A DNA stretch of 64,000 nucleotides from Edaphobacter modestus (GTDB lineage Bacteria; Acidobacteriota; Terriglobia; Terriglobales; Acidobacteriaceae), in contig NZ_SHKW01000001.1 in assembly GCF_004217555.1 (NCBI RefSeq), positions 3,348,001 through 3,412,000 on the forward strand, in the 5' to 3' direction. How positions within the stretch are numbered: the stretch's first letter is position 1; the number at the start of each line of letters is the position of its first letter. Made by a program: the position numbers and the translations under genes. Shown piece by piece: positions 1 through 7,677 of this stretch. The notes below the pieces were generated by a model. The model did no database searches and was not told the DNA's origin. It saw only the letters and a list, made by a program, of their open reading frames with translations.

Positions 1-1
1 G

Positions 2-304
2 TTGTTGCGGCTCTTGAACGCGGGAGATTCCGCTGGAGCTGCCAAGGAGTTCCTGCGCTGGAACAAGGCAAGGGGCAAGGTGCTGAAGGGGCTGACGCGC
101 CGGAGGCAGGACGAGATGGACCTGTTCAGCACGCCGACGATGCCAACGCGAGTGGGGCTGCCGCTGCGGGCAGCTGCTTTTCCGCTGGCCACCAACGGAG
201 CGGTAAAGAAGGCCGCAAAGAAGAGCGCCACGAAGAAGGCTGCGAAGACCGGCCCGAAGACGGCGGCAAAGAAGAAAGCCGCCGGTCGTACACGCGGTCT
301 ATGA
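2..304 (+). CDS. Phage-type (GH24-like) lysozyme, C-terminal part
   Basis: Only the last 100 residues lie in the window; the start is upstream. The first ~42 residues (AGAAKEFLRWNKA followed by GLTRRRQDE and LF) match the C-terminal helices of phage-type lysozymes/endolysins, which cleave the peptidoglycan glycan strand; the catalytic Glu would be in the missing part. The remaining ~55 residues form a tail made almost only of Lys, Ala, Thr and Arg (KKAAKKSATKKAAK-like), similar to histone-H1-like tails and not part of the usual fold. The tail could bind anionic polymers such as DNA, LPS or teichoic acid, but that is inference. A VOC gene follows 26 bp downstream on the same strand. Confidence 0.7.
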   Translation: MLRLLNAGDSAGAAKEFLRWNKARGKVLKGLTRRRQDEMDLFSTPTMPTRVGLPLRAAAFPLATNGAVKKAAKKSATKKAAKTGPKTAAKKKAAGRTRGL

Positions 305-330
305 TTGCCTCCTAAGTTCTGGAGGCGAGC

Positions 331-711
331 ATGGCTGAGCCTGCAAACGGGAAGATCTGCTACATCGAGATACCTGCGATGGACGTTGCGCGTTCGTCGG
401 AGTTCTACAGCCGCGTCTTTGGCTGGACGATCCGGCAGCGCGGGGACGGCGCGACGGCCTTCGACGACACTACTGGACAGGTAAGCGGAGCATGGGTGAC
501 GGGCAGGCCACCTCAGGAGCCGGGGCTGGCGGTCTACATCATGGTCAATGACGCCGAGGCCGCGATCGAAAAGATTCAGGCGAATAGCGGCGAGATCGTG
601 CAGCCGATCGGCGGCGATCCGGGAGAGATCACGGCACGGTTCCGGGATCCCGGCGGAAACATCATGGCGATCTACCAGGAGCCGAAGCCGAAGAACGTCA
701 GCGTCGAATAG
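331..711 (+). CDS. VOC family (glyoxalase/bleomycin-resistance fold) protein
   Basis: A 126-residue single-domain protein with the beta-alpha-beta-beta-beta pattern of the vicinal oxygen chelate superfamily: an N-terminal IPAMDVARSSEFYSRVFGW segment and a C-terminal FRDPGGNIMAIYQ strand. Such proteins work as dimers and bind a metal or small ligand; members include glyoxalase I, extradiol dioxygenases and antibiotic-binding proteins. The sequence does not show which reaction is catalysed. A Shine-Dalgarno-like GGAGG lies about 8 bases before the ATG. Its 3' end overlaps the convergent TonB-receptor gene by 14 bp. Confidence 0.8.
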   Translation: MAEPANGKICYIEIPAMDVARSSEFYSRVFGWTIRQRGDGATAFDDTTGQVSGAWVTGRPPQEPGLAVYIMVNDAEAAIEKIQANSGEIVQPIGGDPGEITARFRDPGGNIMAIYQEPKPKNVSVE

Positions 712-2521
712 ACCAGTTCAGCTGTGCCCCCGCCATGATGGTGCGGCCCTGCAGGGGTACGCCCGGGATCTCCTGATACGACGTGTTGGTGAGATTGAGG
801 GCGCGTACATAGGGACGGATACGCCCGGTGCTGCGTGCGAGTGATAGGTCCCACAGTGGATAGGGCGACTGCGTCGTCTTCTGGATGACTGCAAGCTGCG
901 AACGCGCCACGAGCTGCCCTGGAAGCTGTCCGCTCCAGGCGATCAGCGCGGACTGCGCGGCATAGTTGAAGGCGTACTCGGAGATGAGACCCGGCGGGGG
1001 CGAGGTCGCCTGCACGGCGGTGTAACCCAATTGAAGCTGCTGGGAGGCTGGCAGACGGAGGCGGAAGCTGGCTTCGCCTCCGTTGTAGGCGAAGTTCGCG
1101 ACGTTGGTCGCCTGCCATGGTTCCGAGAGGTCGTACTTGGAGTAGTCGATGCCGTTCTTCTGATGAAGACTGAAGCCGGTGGCGGTAAGGGTGAAGGGAG
1201 CGCTGGCCGGAGTCCAGTCCACGCCGCCCTCATAGCTCCAGGAAGATTCGGGCTTGAGGTTGGGATTGCCGATGGTGGTGGGGTCCGAATAGTACAGGTC
1301 GAGGTAGGTGGGCTGGCGATAGCCATGTCCCACCGAGGCTCGTAGCCGCAGCGTGCTGGTGAGCGCATAGGCGGCTGCGATGTTGGGCGAGAAGACTGAA
1401 TCTCCGCCGGAGAAGACTTGCTCTCGCGCGCCCAGCGAGAGGGAGAAGCGGCCGAGCGAGCGCAGCGACAGATTCACGTATCCCGCCCCCTGATTGCGGG
1501 CATGAACACCGAGATTGGTGCTGTGAATGGAGTCACCATTCGCCTCAAGCCCATAGGAGAGCGTCGTATTGGGCCCGATGGCATCCGCACGTCGCAGCGC
1601 CGACTGCCACGCCGTCGTGATGTGGTTGTTTCGGTAGTAGTTGGGGCGGTCGAGCAACAGGACGAAGAGATCGGTGTGACGGCGGTAGGCAAAGCTCGCC
1701 GAGGTGCGTTGGCCCAACTGTTGCTGCAGCGCGGCGAACCAGCCCTTGGTGCGCTCCCACGAGTCATAGGGGCCGTAAAACTGGTTCGCCCCGTAAGGGC
1801 GGTCGCTTGTGGCCAGCAGGATGTCCGTCGTCCCCGGCTTCAGCAGGCTTAGCCACGTCTCCGACGCGAGCGCATTGCTCGAGTAGTTGCGATCGGGCAT
1901 GAAGCCGTTCGAGGTGTCACGGCTGCCGGTAAGCTCTTCGCTGACCAGCGGCGTGCTGAAGTCCGCGCGCAGATGATTCTCGAGCGAGCCGTAGTTTCCC
2001 GCACCGGACTTGGCGATGAGGCTGAAGCGGGTATCGGGCGTTGGGCGTTCGGTGATGAGATTGACGGCCCCTCCGATGGCATCGGAGCCGTAGAAGGTAG
2101 AGCCGGAGCCGTGCAGCACCTCGACGCGGGAGAGAGCGTCGAGAGGAACCGGGATGTCGAGGTTCATGTGAGCGGTCTCGGGGTCGTTGATGCGAAGGCC
2201 GTTGAGCAGGACCAGCGACTGCTCGAAGGTCGTGCCACGGATGGACAGATCAGACTGCACCCCGGCGGGAGCGCGTGATTGCAGGTTGATTGTGGTGTCC
2301 TGCCGCAGGTAATCGGTGACGTTGTTGTAAAGCAGCGGCTGTTCGCGTGTGTCCAACGTAAAGACGGAGCGGTTGGACTCGGAGAGCGGGATCGGTGGAA
2401 TGGCGGTCGTTACGGTGACGGTCTGCGGGTCTGCCGTCGCTTGCGTAGAGAGCTGAGGCTGTTGGGCCGCGAGCGGCATGGAGGCAAGGGCGAGGAGCAG
2501 GACTGGCCGTAGAGCATACAC
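698..2521 (-). CDS. TonB-dependent outer-membrane receptor (BtuB-like size)
   Basis: A 607-residue receptor with a signal peptide (cleavage after LAAQ), a TonB-box-like stretch (QTVTVTTA, about residues 33-40), a plug domain (LSIRGTTFEQSLVLLNG; VEVLHGSGSTFYGSDAIGGAVN) and a ~450-residue beta-barrel ending in an aromatic/basic strand. It would import a scarce ligand using energy from TonB-ExbB-ExbD. The short length resembles BtuB/vitamin-type receptors, but the 102-bp leader is too short for a B12 riboswitch and I see none. The start is GTG. The divergent MarR gene shares the promoter region and is a candidate regulator. Substrate unknown. Confidence 0.88.
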   Translation of the reverse strand: MYALRPVLLLALASMPLAAQQPQLSTQATADPQTVTVTTAIPPIPLSESNRSVFTLDTREQPLLYNNVTDYLRQDTTINLQSRAPAGVQSDLSIRGTTFEQSLVLLNGLRINDPETAHMNLDIPVPLDALSRVEVLHGSGSTFYGSDAIGGAVNLITERPTPDTRFSLIAKSGAGNYGSLENHLRADFSTPLVSEELTGSRDTSNGFMPDRNYSSNALASETWLSLLKPGTTDILLATSDRPYGANQFYGPYDSWERTKGWFAALQQQLGQRTSASFAYRRHTDLFVLLLDRPNYYRNNHITTAWQSALRRADAIGPNTTLSYGLEANGDSIHSTNLGVHARNQGAGYVNLSLRSLGRFSLSLGAREQVFSGGDSVFSPNIAAAYALTSTLRLRASVGHGYRQPTYLDLYYSDPTTIGNPNLKPESSWSYEGGVDWTPASAPFTLTATGFSLHQKNGIDYSKYDLSEPWQATNVANFAYNGGEASFRLRLPASQQLQLGYTAVQATSPPPGLISEYAFNYAAQSALIAWSGQLPGQLVARSQLAVIQKTTQSPYPLWDLSLARSTGRIRPYVRALNLTNTSYQEIPGVPLQGRTIMAGAQLNWSIRR

Positions 2522-2578
2522 AGGAAGATGATCTCCGAGATGAGGGCCGTTGCAGCAGTAGTTTTGTTCGCTAATAAG

Positions 2579-2597
2579 TAGTTTATTGATTCAACTA
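2579..2597. promoter_or_regulatory. Inverted repeat between receptor and marR, candidate operator
   Basis: In the AT-rich 102-bp divergent intergenic region, TAGTT (2579-2583) and AACTA (2593-2597) flank a 9-bp spacer, giving a 19-bp dyad. That size suits a MarR dimer, and the site lies between the two divergent starts. Assignment to MarR is inference from position. Confidence 0.35.
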
Positions 2598-2623
2598 AAA
2601 TTTGTGGATAGGAGAAAGCAGAC

Positions 2624-3091
2624 ATGCGGATTGAGTCGTTCCTCGAGCAGAGCCCGGTCTTTCAGGCCAGCCGGATGGCGCGTCGGATGGAGTCATCACT
2701 GAATGCCCTGCTGAAGCAGGAGGAGCTGACCTTCTCGGAGTCACTTATGCTGGCGGCGATCTTTCTCGAAAAGAAACGAGTGAGGCCGTCGGAGCTTGCG
2801 CGGACCTTCGAGACGACGCGCGGCAACGTGAGCCATGCAGTCTCGTCGTTGGAGGCGAAGCGGTTGGTGCGGCGGCGGATCAATCCGGAGGATGCTCGCG
2901 GATTTCTGCTGGAGCTGGAGCCGGCGGGCAGGAGACGGGCTGCACGAGTGGCGGCAATTCTCGACCGAATGCAGACGCAGATGGAAAAAGAGGTCGGCGC
3001 TGCAAAGCTGGAGACGATGCTGCGGCAAATGGCCGACGTGGAGGAGTTGTGTTCCCGCCTGGCGGGGTCCAGCGAGAGAGGCCGGGCGTAG
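2624..3091 (+). CDS. MarR-family transcriptional regulator
   Basis: 155 residues with the MarR layout: N-terminal dimerisation helix, a winged helix-turn-helix in the middle (PSELARTFETTRGNVSHAVSSLE as helix-turn-helix, then wing RRRINPEDAR) and C-terminal dimerisation helices. Such proteins bind palindromic operators as dimers and release on ligand binding or oxidation. There is one Cys (VEELCSRL), near the C-terminus. It is transcribed divergently from the TonB-dependent receptor at 698-2521, so autoregulation and control of the receptor are the natural guess. A GGAGA motif precedes the ATG. Confidence 0.85.
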   Translation: MRIESFLEQSPVFQASRMARRMESSLNALLKQEELTFSESLMLAAIFLEKKRVRPSELARTFETTRGNVSHAVSSLEAKRLVRRRINPEDARGFLLELEPAGRRRAARVAAILDRMQTQMEKEVGAAKLETMLRQMADVEELCSRLAGSSERGRA

Positions 3092-3157
3092 GGGGTAGCT
3101 GGCGCATAGACCGCCTGTGATGGGAGGAGTATAGTCCCGGGCCATCGAGGTAACGCT

Positions 3158-3616
3158 ATGCGAAAGATCATGTATGCGCTGGTGTTGTTCGCTCTGGCCA
3201 CTCCGCTACTTGCAAGCGACGATTCTTTTGCAGGAACGTGGAAGCTCAATGCCGAGAAGACCAAATATACAACCGGAACTCCATCCAAGGACGTGACCAT
3301 CGTTATTGAAGAGCAGGGCGACAACGTTCAGGTGACAGCTACGGGCACGTACGTCGACGGCTCGCCGTTGTCGGTGAAATACACCATTCCCGCAAAGGGA
3401 GGGATGGGCACCGTAGAGACCGGCGACTTCGACGGCATTAGTTCTAAGATGGTCGGCAAACACACTCGCGAGCTTCGCTACATGAAAGACGGGAAAGAGA
3501 TAAGGACGCGTCGAATGGTCCTGTCGGAAGATGGGAAGACGATGCAATCGACGGTAAAGGGAACCAACGCCACGGGCACGAAGGTTTCGGGCACGGACTT
3601 TTTCGACAAACAGTAA
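3158..3616 (+). CDS. Small secreted beta-rich protein, function unknown
   Basis: 152 residues with a clear signal peptide (MRKIMYALVLFALATPLLAS). The mature part starts FAGTWKLNAEKTKY, an opening seen in lipocalin-like/calycin proteins exported by acidobacteria, followed by alternating strands; the last stretch (LSEDGKTMQSTVKGTN) is also typical. No catalytic motif is seen. It is monocistronic, with the convergent RNase H-fold gene downstream. A small ligand-binding or periplasmic housekeeping role is possible but unsupported. Confidence 0.7.
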   Translation: MRKIMYALVLFALATPLLASDDSFAGTWKLNAEKTKYTTGTPSKDVTIVIEEQGDNVQVTATGTYVDGSPLSVKYTIPAKGGMGTVETGDFDGISSKMVGKHTRELRYMKDGKEIRTRRMVLSEDGKTMQSTVKGTNATGTKVSGTDFFDKQ

Positions 3617-3653
3617 CCGCGCAAAAAGGACGCTGCCTGACGTCGCGAACGGC

Positions 3654-4337
3654 CTACTCGGGGATGATCTTCACAAAGACGCCATCGGGCAGCGTCTGGC
3701 CCCCCAGAACATGTACGACGCCATCGCGGGTAAAGCCGCGCAGCATGATCCCTGCGCCGGAAGCAGGAACTCGTCGGGCATCGGGGTCGGGCGGAGCCGA
3801 GGATTTCGTTGGGTAAGGCGTCGCCTTGAGGGGTGGCGGGGCCGGTTGGCCGGGAGCCTGGGGCCGTTTCATGCCGCGGTCCATCGCCTGGTTGGCGAGC
3901 CGGTCGGCGTCCTTGTTCTTGTGTCGGAGCGCGTGCGAGATCTCGAAGGCGTCCAGGCGGGCGATCCGGTTCTTCGCCTCCTGCCATAAGGGCTTCAGAT
4001 CCGGGGAGTTAACCCGATACTTCCCCTGGATCTGCTTGACCATCAATTCGGAGTCCGAGACGACCCGCAGCCTGCGATGGCCGTGCGCCAGGGCGTATTC
4101 CAGCACGGCCAGCATGCCGGAGTACTCCGCGTAGTTGTTGGTACGGACCCCCAGAAACTCGCTCAGCTCGGCCAGCGGCTCGCCTGCCGGCCCCGTCAGG
4201 ACGGCCCCGTAGCCGGCTGGCCCGGGGTTGCCGCGGGCTCCGCCGTCGCAGTGGGCGGTTACCCATCCGGTCTGGCCGGTGGACGAGGAGGCAGGGGTAT
4301 CGGCGAAGAGGCCAGGAGAGATGGAGCGGGTAGGCAT
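3654..4337 (-). CDS. Ribonuclease HI-fold protein with extra C-terminal segment
   Basis: 227 residues. Residues ~25-150 form an RNase H fold of the RVT_3 group: first Asp in AHCDGGARGNPG, Glu in NNYAEYSGM, second Asp in VVSDSELMVKQIQGKY and a C-terminal HKNKDADRLAN carrying the last acidic residue. All four carboxylates expected for two-metal cleavage of RNA in RNA-DNA hybrids are present. After a Pro/Ala-rich linker there is a ~45-residue C-terminal segment (GIMLRGFTRDGVVHVLGG...GVFVKII) with beta character that is not part of RNase H. It is divergent from the ECF sigma gene. Confidence 0.85.
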   Translation of the reverse strand: MPTRSISPGLFADTPASSSTGQTGWVTAHCDGGARGNPGPAGYGAVLTGPAGEPLAELSEFLGVRTNNYAEYSGMLAVLEYALAHGHRRLRVVSDSELMVKQIQGKYRVNSPDLKPLWQEAKNRIARLDAFEISHALRHKNKDADRLANQAMDRGMKRPQAPGQPAPPPLKATPYPTKSSAPPDPDARRVPASGAGIMLRGFTRDGVVHVLGGQTLPDGVFVKIIPE

Positions 4338-4463
4338 GGGGTCAAGTTTATAAGAACGGGTCAGGCCCTGGTAACGAGGGGCGATGGGCCGTCTGCTTAC
4401 CTTTCAGGGACGAGTTGGGTCTATTGAACAGGAAATGTCGTTCCTGACTCCGGAGTCGGACGT

Positions 4464-5255
4464 ATGAAGGCTGAAGCAATTGGGATTACCCCTGGGAGCG
4501 AACTTGCTTCCAGGCTCACATTGACCTCTCGGGGTCGGCAATCCAGCCCTTTCGCGCTGGGTTTGCGGGATGCGGCGGTAGAATCGTTGCCAGGGATGGC
4601 AAAGGCAGCGGCTCAATCCGGCGCAAGAAACAGCAAGCTGACACCGGCGCAGCTCGAGGCTCGTGCGCAACAGCGCATTGAGGACGACGAGTTGATCCGC
4701 GAGGCCCAGAAGGGCCAGCGAGCGGCGTTCGACACCCTGGTTCGGCGTTATGACCAGAGTGTTCTCCGGCTGGCGCTGCATATGCTTGGGAATGAGCAGG
4801 ATGCCCAGGATGTGCATCAGGAGGCTTTCATCAAGGCCTACCGGCATCTGGGAAACTTCCGGTTTGAGTGCAGCTTCTATACATGGCTGTACCGGATCGT
4901 AACGAATCTTTGCCTCGATCAGCTCCGGCGGCGCAAGAGCCGCAGGGAGGATCCGGCGACGGTGCTGGACTCCAGCGGCGACGAACTGGATCTGCTGGCG
5001 AATATCTCGGACGACCGCGCGATGTCGAACCCGGCGCGGGAGCTGGAGCGGAAACGGATGGGTGAGCGGATTCTGGCCGCCCTCGATAAGCTGACTCCGC
5101 GTGAACGGATGGTTTTTGAATTGAAGCACTACCAGGGACTGAAGCTGCGCACCATCGGCGAGATGCTGAACACGACCGAGGAGACCGCGAAGAATACGCT
5201 CTTCAGAGCGACGAGAAAGTTGCGGGCGAATCTGGCGGAGTTGCGAGGAAACTAG
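4464..5255 (+). CDS. ECF (sigma-70 family) RNA polymerase sigma factor
   Basis: 263 residues. Region 2 is clear (AFDTLVRRYDQSVLRLALHM; DAQDVHQEAFIKAYRHL; SFYTWLYRIVTNLCLDQLRRR), as is region 4 (LTPRERMVFELKHYQGLKLRTIGEML, TAKNTLFRATRKLRANL). Regions 1.1 and 3 are absent, as in ECF factors. The N-terminal ~75 residues before region 2 are longer than usual; a start at 4596 (MAKAAAQ) would remove 44 of them, but the GGAG 8 bases before 4464 favours the longer form. The next gene is its probable membrane anti-sigma factor, followed by a double-PDZ protein, so an envelope-stress module is likely. Confidence 0.9.
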   Translation: MKAEAIGITPGSELASRLTLTSRGRQSSPFALGLRDAAVESLPGMAKAAAQSGARNSKLTPAQLEARAQQRIEDDELIREAQKGQRAAFDTLVRRYDQSVLRLALHMLGNEQDAQDVHQEAFIKAYRHLGNFRFECSFYTWLYRIVTNLCLDQLRRRKSRREDPATVLDSSGDELDLLANISDDRAMSNPARELERKRMGERILAALDKLTPRERMVFELKHYQGLKLRTIGEMLNTTEETAKNTLFRATRKLRANLAELRGN

Positions 5256-5343
5256 AGTTAGGCAGTACCCCAAAAAAAAGACGGGCATATAGACCCGGAC
5301 AGAAAAACACGGCAATTTTTGAGGCTGGTAGAGGTATACGGAA

Positions 5344-6303
5344 ATGAAGTGTGAGATGGCGAAAGACAACGTGATCCTGGCGTACTACGGCGAGCTGCCG
5401 GATGAGCTATCGGGCCCGTTGGAACAGCATCTGATGACCTGCGGGGAGTGCAAGGACGAACTGGAGATCCTGCAGGGTATGGAAATCCATTTGGCGACGC
5501 TTCCGGTTGCCGAGCCGACTCCAAACTTACTGGCGCAATCGCGGATGCGACTGGACGATGCCCTGGACGCCATTCCGGCCCACGGCTTCCTGACACGGTT
5601 CAGAACCAATTTCTTCATCTGGATGGGACATGTTCGCAGCGCTCCGGCGCTGGCGACCCTGCTGGTGGGAGTCGGCTTCCTCGGGGGCAATTTTCTGAAT
5701 CGCTACCAGGTGGCTAATCTGCCGGTGCCACACCAGGGACCGATCTATACCAATCCCACGCAGAGCGTAATCGCCAATGTCACGGGAATCGACCGCACGC
5801 CCGATTCCGAGCTGGTGCAGGTCCATTACAACCGCATGGTTCCGGAGACGGCGGAGGGCTCGCTGGACTCCAAGGAGATTCGCGACCTGCTGATGAAAGC
5901 AACGACGTCCTCTGCTGAAGGGGTTCGCGCCAACTCGGTTCAGTTGCTGGCCAGCGAATGCAAGGCTGGTCATGAATGCTCCGCGAGAGAGGATGGCAAG
6001 GGCGTTCGCGGTGCACTTCTGGTCTCTCTTCGCTACGACAAAGATGCAGGCGTTCGCCTGAAGGCTCTCGAGGGCCTGGAGAGTTTCATCGCGCAGGACC
6101 AGCGGGTTCGCGATGCCGTGCTTGAGGCACTGGCGCACGATCCCGATGCGCAGGTCCGGATGGCTGCGGTCAGTCTTCTTACGCCGGTCCAGCACGACTC
6201 CAGCGTGAGGCAGGTGCTGCGCACCGTCTCCACCCAGGACGAGAATCCCAATATCCGCACCGTGAGTTTCAACACGCTGCAAGGATCGGATTCGATTCAG
6301 TAG
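5344..6303 (+). CDS. Membrane anti-sigma factor (zf-HC2) fused to HEAT repeats
   Basis: 319 residues. The N-terminus has the zinc-binding anti-sigma pattern HLMTCGECKDEL (His-x3-Cys-x2-Cys) after a short helix, as in ZAS-type anti-sigma factors that hold an ECF factor inactive. A single membrane segment follows at ~95-120 (PALATLLVGVGFLGGNFL). The outer ~200 residues contain HEAT-like repeats (GVRANSVQLLAS; GVRLKALEGLESF; QVRMAAVSLL; NIRTVSFNTL). HEAT repeats on an anti-sigma are uncommon and may sense a partner protein. It lies 88 bp after the sigma gene; that gap holds a run of eight A. Confidence 0.85.
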   Translation: MKCEMAKDNVILAYYGELPDELSGPLEQHLMTCGECKDELEILQGMEIHLATLPVAEPTPNLLAQSRMRLDDALDAIPAHGFLTRFRTNFFIWMGHVRSAPALATLLVGVGFLGGNFLNRYQVANLPVPHQGPIYTNPTQSVIANVTGIDRTPDSELVQVHYNRMVPETAEGSLDSKEIRDLLMKATTSSAEGVRANSVQLLASECKAGHECSAREDGKGVRGALLVSLRYDKDAGVRLKALEGLESFIAQDQRVRDAVLEALAHDPDAQVRMAAVSLLTPVQHDSSVRQVLRTVSTQDENPNIRTVSFNTLQGSDSIQ

Positions 6304-6358
6304 CCAGGTCACAGCGAAAGCACCGTGAACAAGCCGGGATGGATGCAAGGAAGGCAAG

Positions 6359-7582
6359 ATGAAGCACGGAAGATCATTCAGCATTCTGGTTCTCGCCACG
6401 GGCATTGGCCTGCTGTGCGAAGCCCCATCCTGGGCTCAGACCAACCTGCTGCACGACGATGCCATGCTCCGGATGGTGGGTCTTTCAAGCAAGAATATGC
6501 AGGGATATCTTGGCGTCGACCTTCGTGACGTCAGCGACGAACAGGCAGTCGTACTCAAGCTGAAAGAAGCCCGTGGCGCGGAGATCACGGGTGTCGACCA
6601 TGACGCCCCGGCGTGCAAGGCAGGGTTACAGCTGCATGACGTCATCCTGCAGATGAACGGTCAGGCCATCGACGACGAAGAACAGCTTCGTCGCATGCTT
6701 CGCGAGACACCCGCTGGACGCCAGGTAACGTTCGTGATCAGCCGCGATGGCCAGCAGCGGACGATCCAGACGCAGTTGGCGAACCGCGAAGAGGTGGAGC
6801 GCCAGGCATGGGAGAAGCACTACACCGTGCCCGATCCCTCAGGAAGTTCCTCCGCCTCCACTCCACGCGTGGGAAACTCCTTCCTCTCACCCTCGAAGTC
6901 GGGGTCGACCAAGGGAACTCGCGCTTTTCTTGGAACGACGATGCTGGTTAGCTCCTCCTTCACGGGAGCAAAGCTCGAAGTGATGGGGCCGCAACTCGCG
7001 GACTTCTTCGGTGCACAGGGGAGTGCCGGTCTGCTCGTGCGAAGCGTGGAGCCCAACAGTCCTGCGGCCGACGCCGGAATGAAGGCAGGCGATGTCGTGG
7101 TCAAGGTGAATTCTGTTGAGATCGCCAGTGGCAACGACTGGTCGAAGACAATTCACGAGAATAAGGGGAGATCTGTAACTGTCGTTGTCCTTCGCGATAA
7201 GAAACAACAGACCCTGACCCTCATTCCCGACGCGAAGAAACGCTCTGCAGTTGAGCCGTGGGCCAATATCGAGGGGTTCTTTGGCAATTCTCCGCAGGCC
7301 CAGGATACTCGCGCCACGCTTGCAGAACTGGAACCCGTGATGACTGCCATGGCCGCAAAGATGCGGCACAGTCTCGAAGAGGTTGGCGACACGCCGGAGA
7401 TGAACCAGATGATGGCAAAGCTCGATGCCTGGTCCAGTAATCCGGAGTTTCAGCGCCAGATGGCGGTCGCAAGACGCCAGGTCAGCGCAGCGGCCGAGCA
7501 GATGAGGCTCGATTCGCCCGCGCTCCGCGACCGAATGAATGCCCTGCACGAGCATGTACGAGACATGACGCGGCTCGATTGA
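6359..7582 (+). CDS. Exported protein with two PDZ domains
   Basis: 407 residues with a signal peptide (cleavage near SWAQ). PDZ domain 1 covers ~45-140 (GYLGVDLRDVS; GAEITGVDHDAPACKAGLQLHDVILQMNG) and PDZ domain 2 ~185-285 (FLGTTMLVSSS; LLVRSVEPNSPAADAGMKAGDVVVKVNS). No protease domain (no trypsin-like His-Asp-Ser) is present, so it is not a complete DegP/HtrA. The C-terminal ~100 residues are helical and Met-rich. PDZ domains bind exposed C-termini; beside a sigma/anti-sigma pair this could be a periplasmic sensor or adaptor of the same stress circuit (inference). It starts 55 bp after the anti-sigma gene. Confidence 0.82.
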   Translation: MKHGRSFSILVLATGIGLLCEAPSWAQTNLLHDDAMLRMVGLSSKNMQGYLGVDLRDVSDEQAVVLKLKEARGAEITGVDHDAPACKAGLQLHDVILQMNGQAIDDEEQLRRMLRETPAGRQVTFVISRDGQQRTIQTQLANREEVERQAWEKHYTVPDPSGSSSASTPRVGNSFLSPSKSGSTKGTRAFLGTTMLVSSSFTGAKLEVMGPQLADFFGAQGSAGLLVRSVEPNSPAADAGMKAGDVVVKVNSVEIASGNDWSKTIHENKGRSVTVVVLRDKKQQTLTLIPDAKKRSAVEPWANIEGFFGNSPQAQDTRATLAELEPVMTAMAAKMRHSLEEVGDTPEMNQMMAKLDAWSSNPEFQRQMAVARRQVSAAAEQMRLDSPALRDRMNALHEHVRDMTRLD

Positions 7583-7677
7583 ACTTCGCCGCTCGATGCG
7601 TCCCCAGGCTTTCCAGCCCCCTTTCTCCGACCTTTGATGCCCGCAAGTTGCCCCGTCCGATATACTTAACCTCGACT

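Noticed and set aside
2522..2623. Cobalamin riboswitch before the BtuB-sized receptor
   Set aside because: The region is only 102 bp and lacks the B12-box; a MarR gene shares it.
4404..5369. 321-codon open frame on the minus strand
   Set aside because: It is antisense to the clear ECF sigma factor, and its translation has no domain; high-GC coding regions commonly leave long antisense frames.
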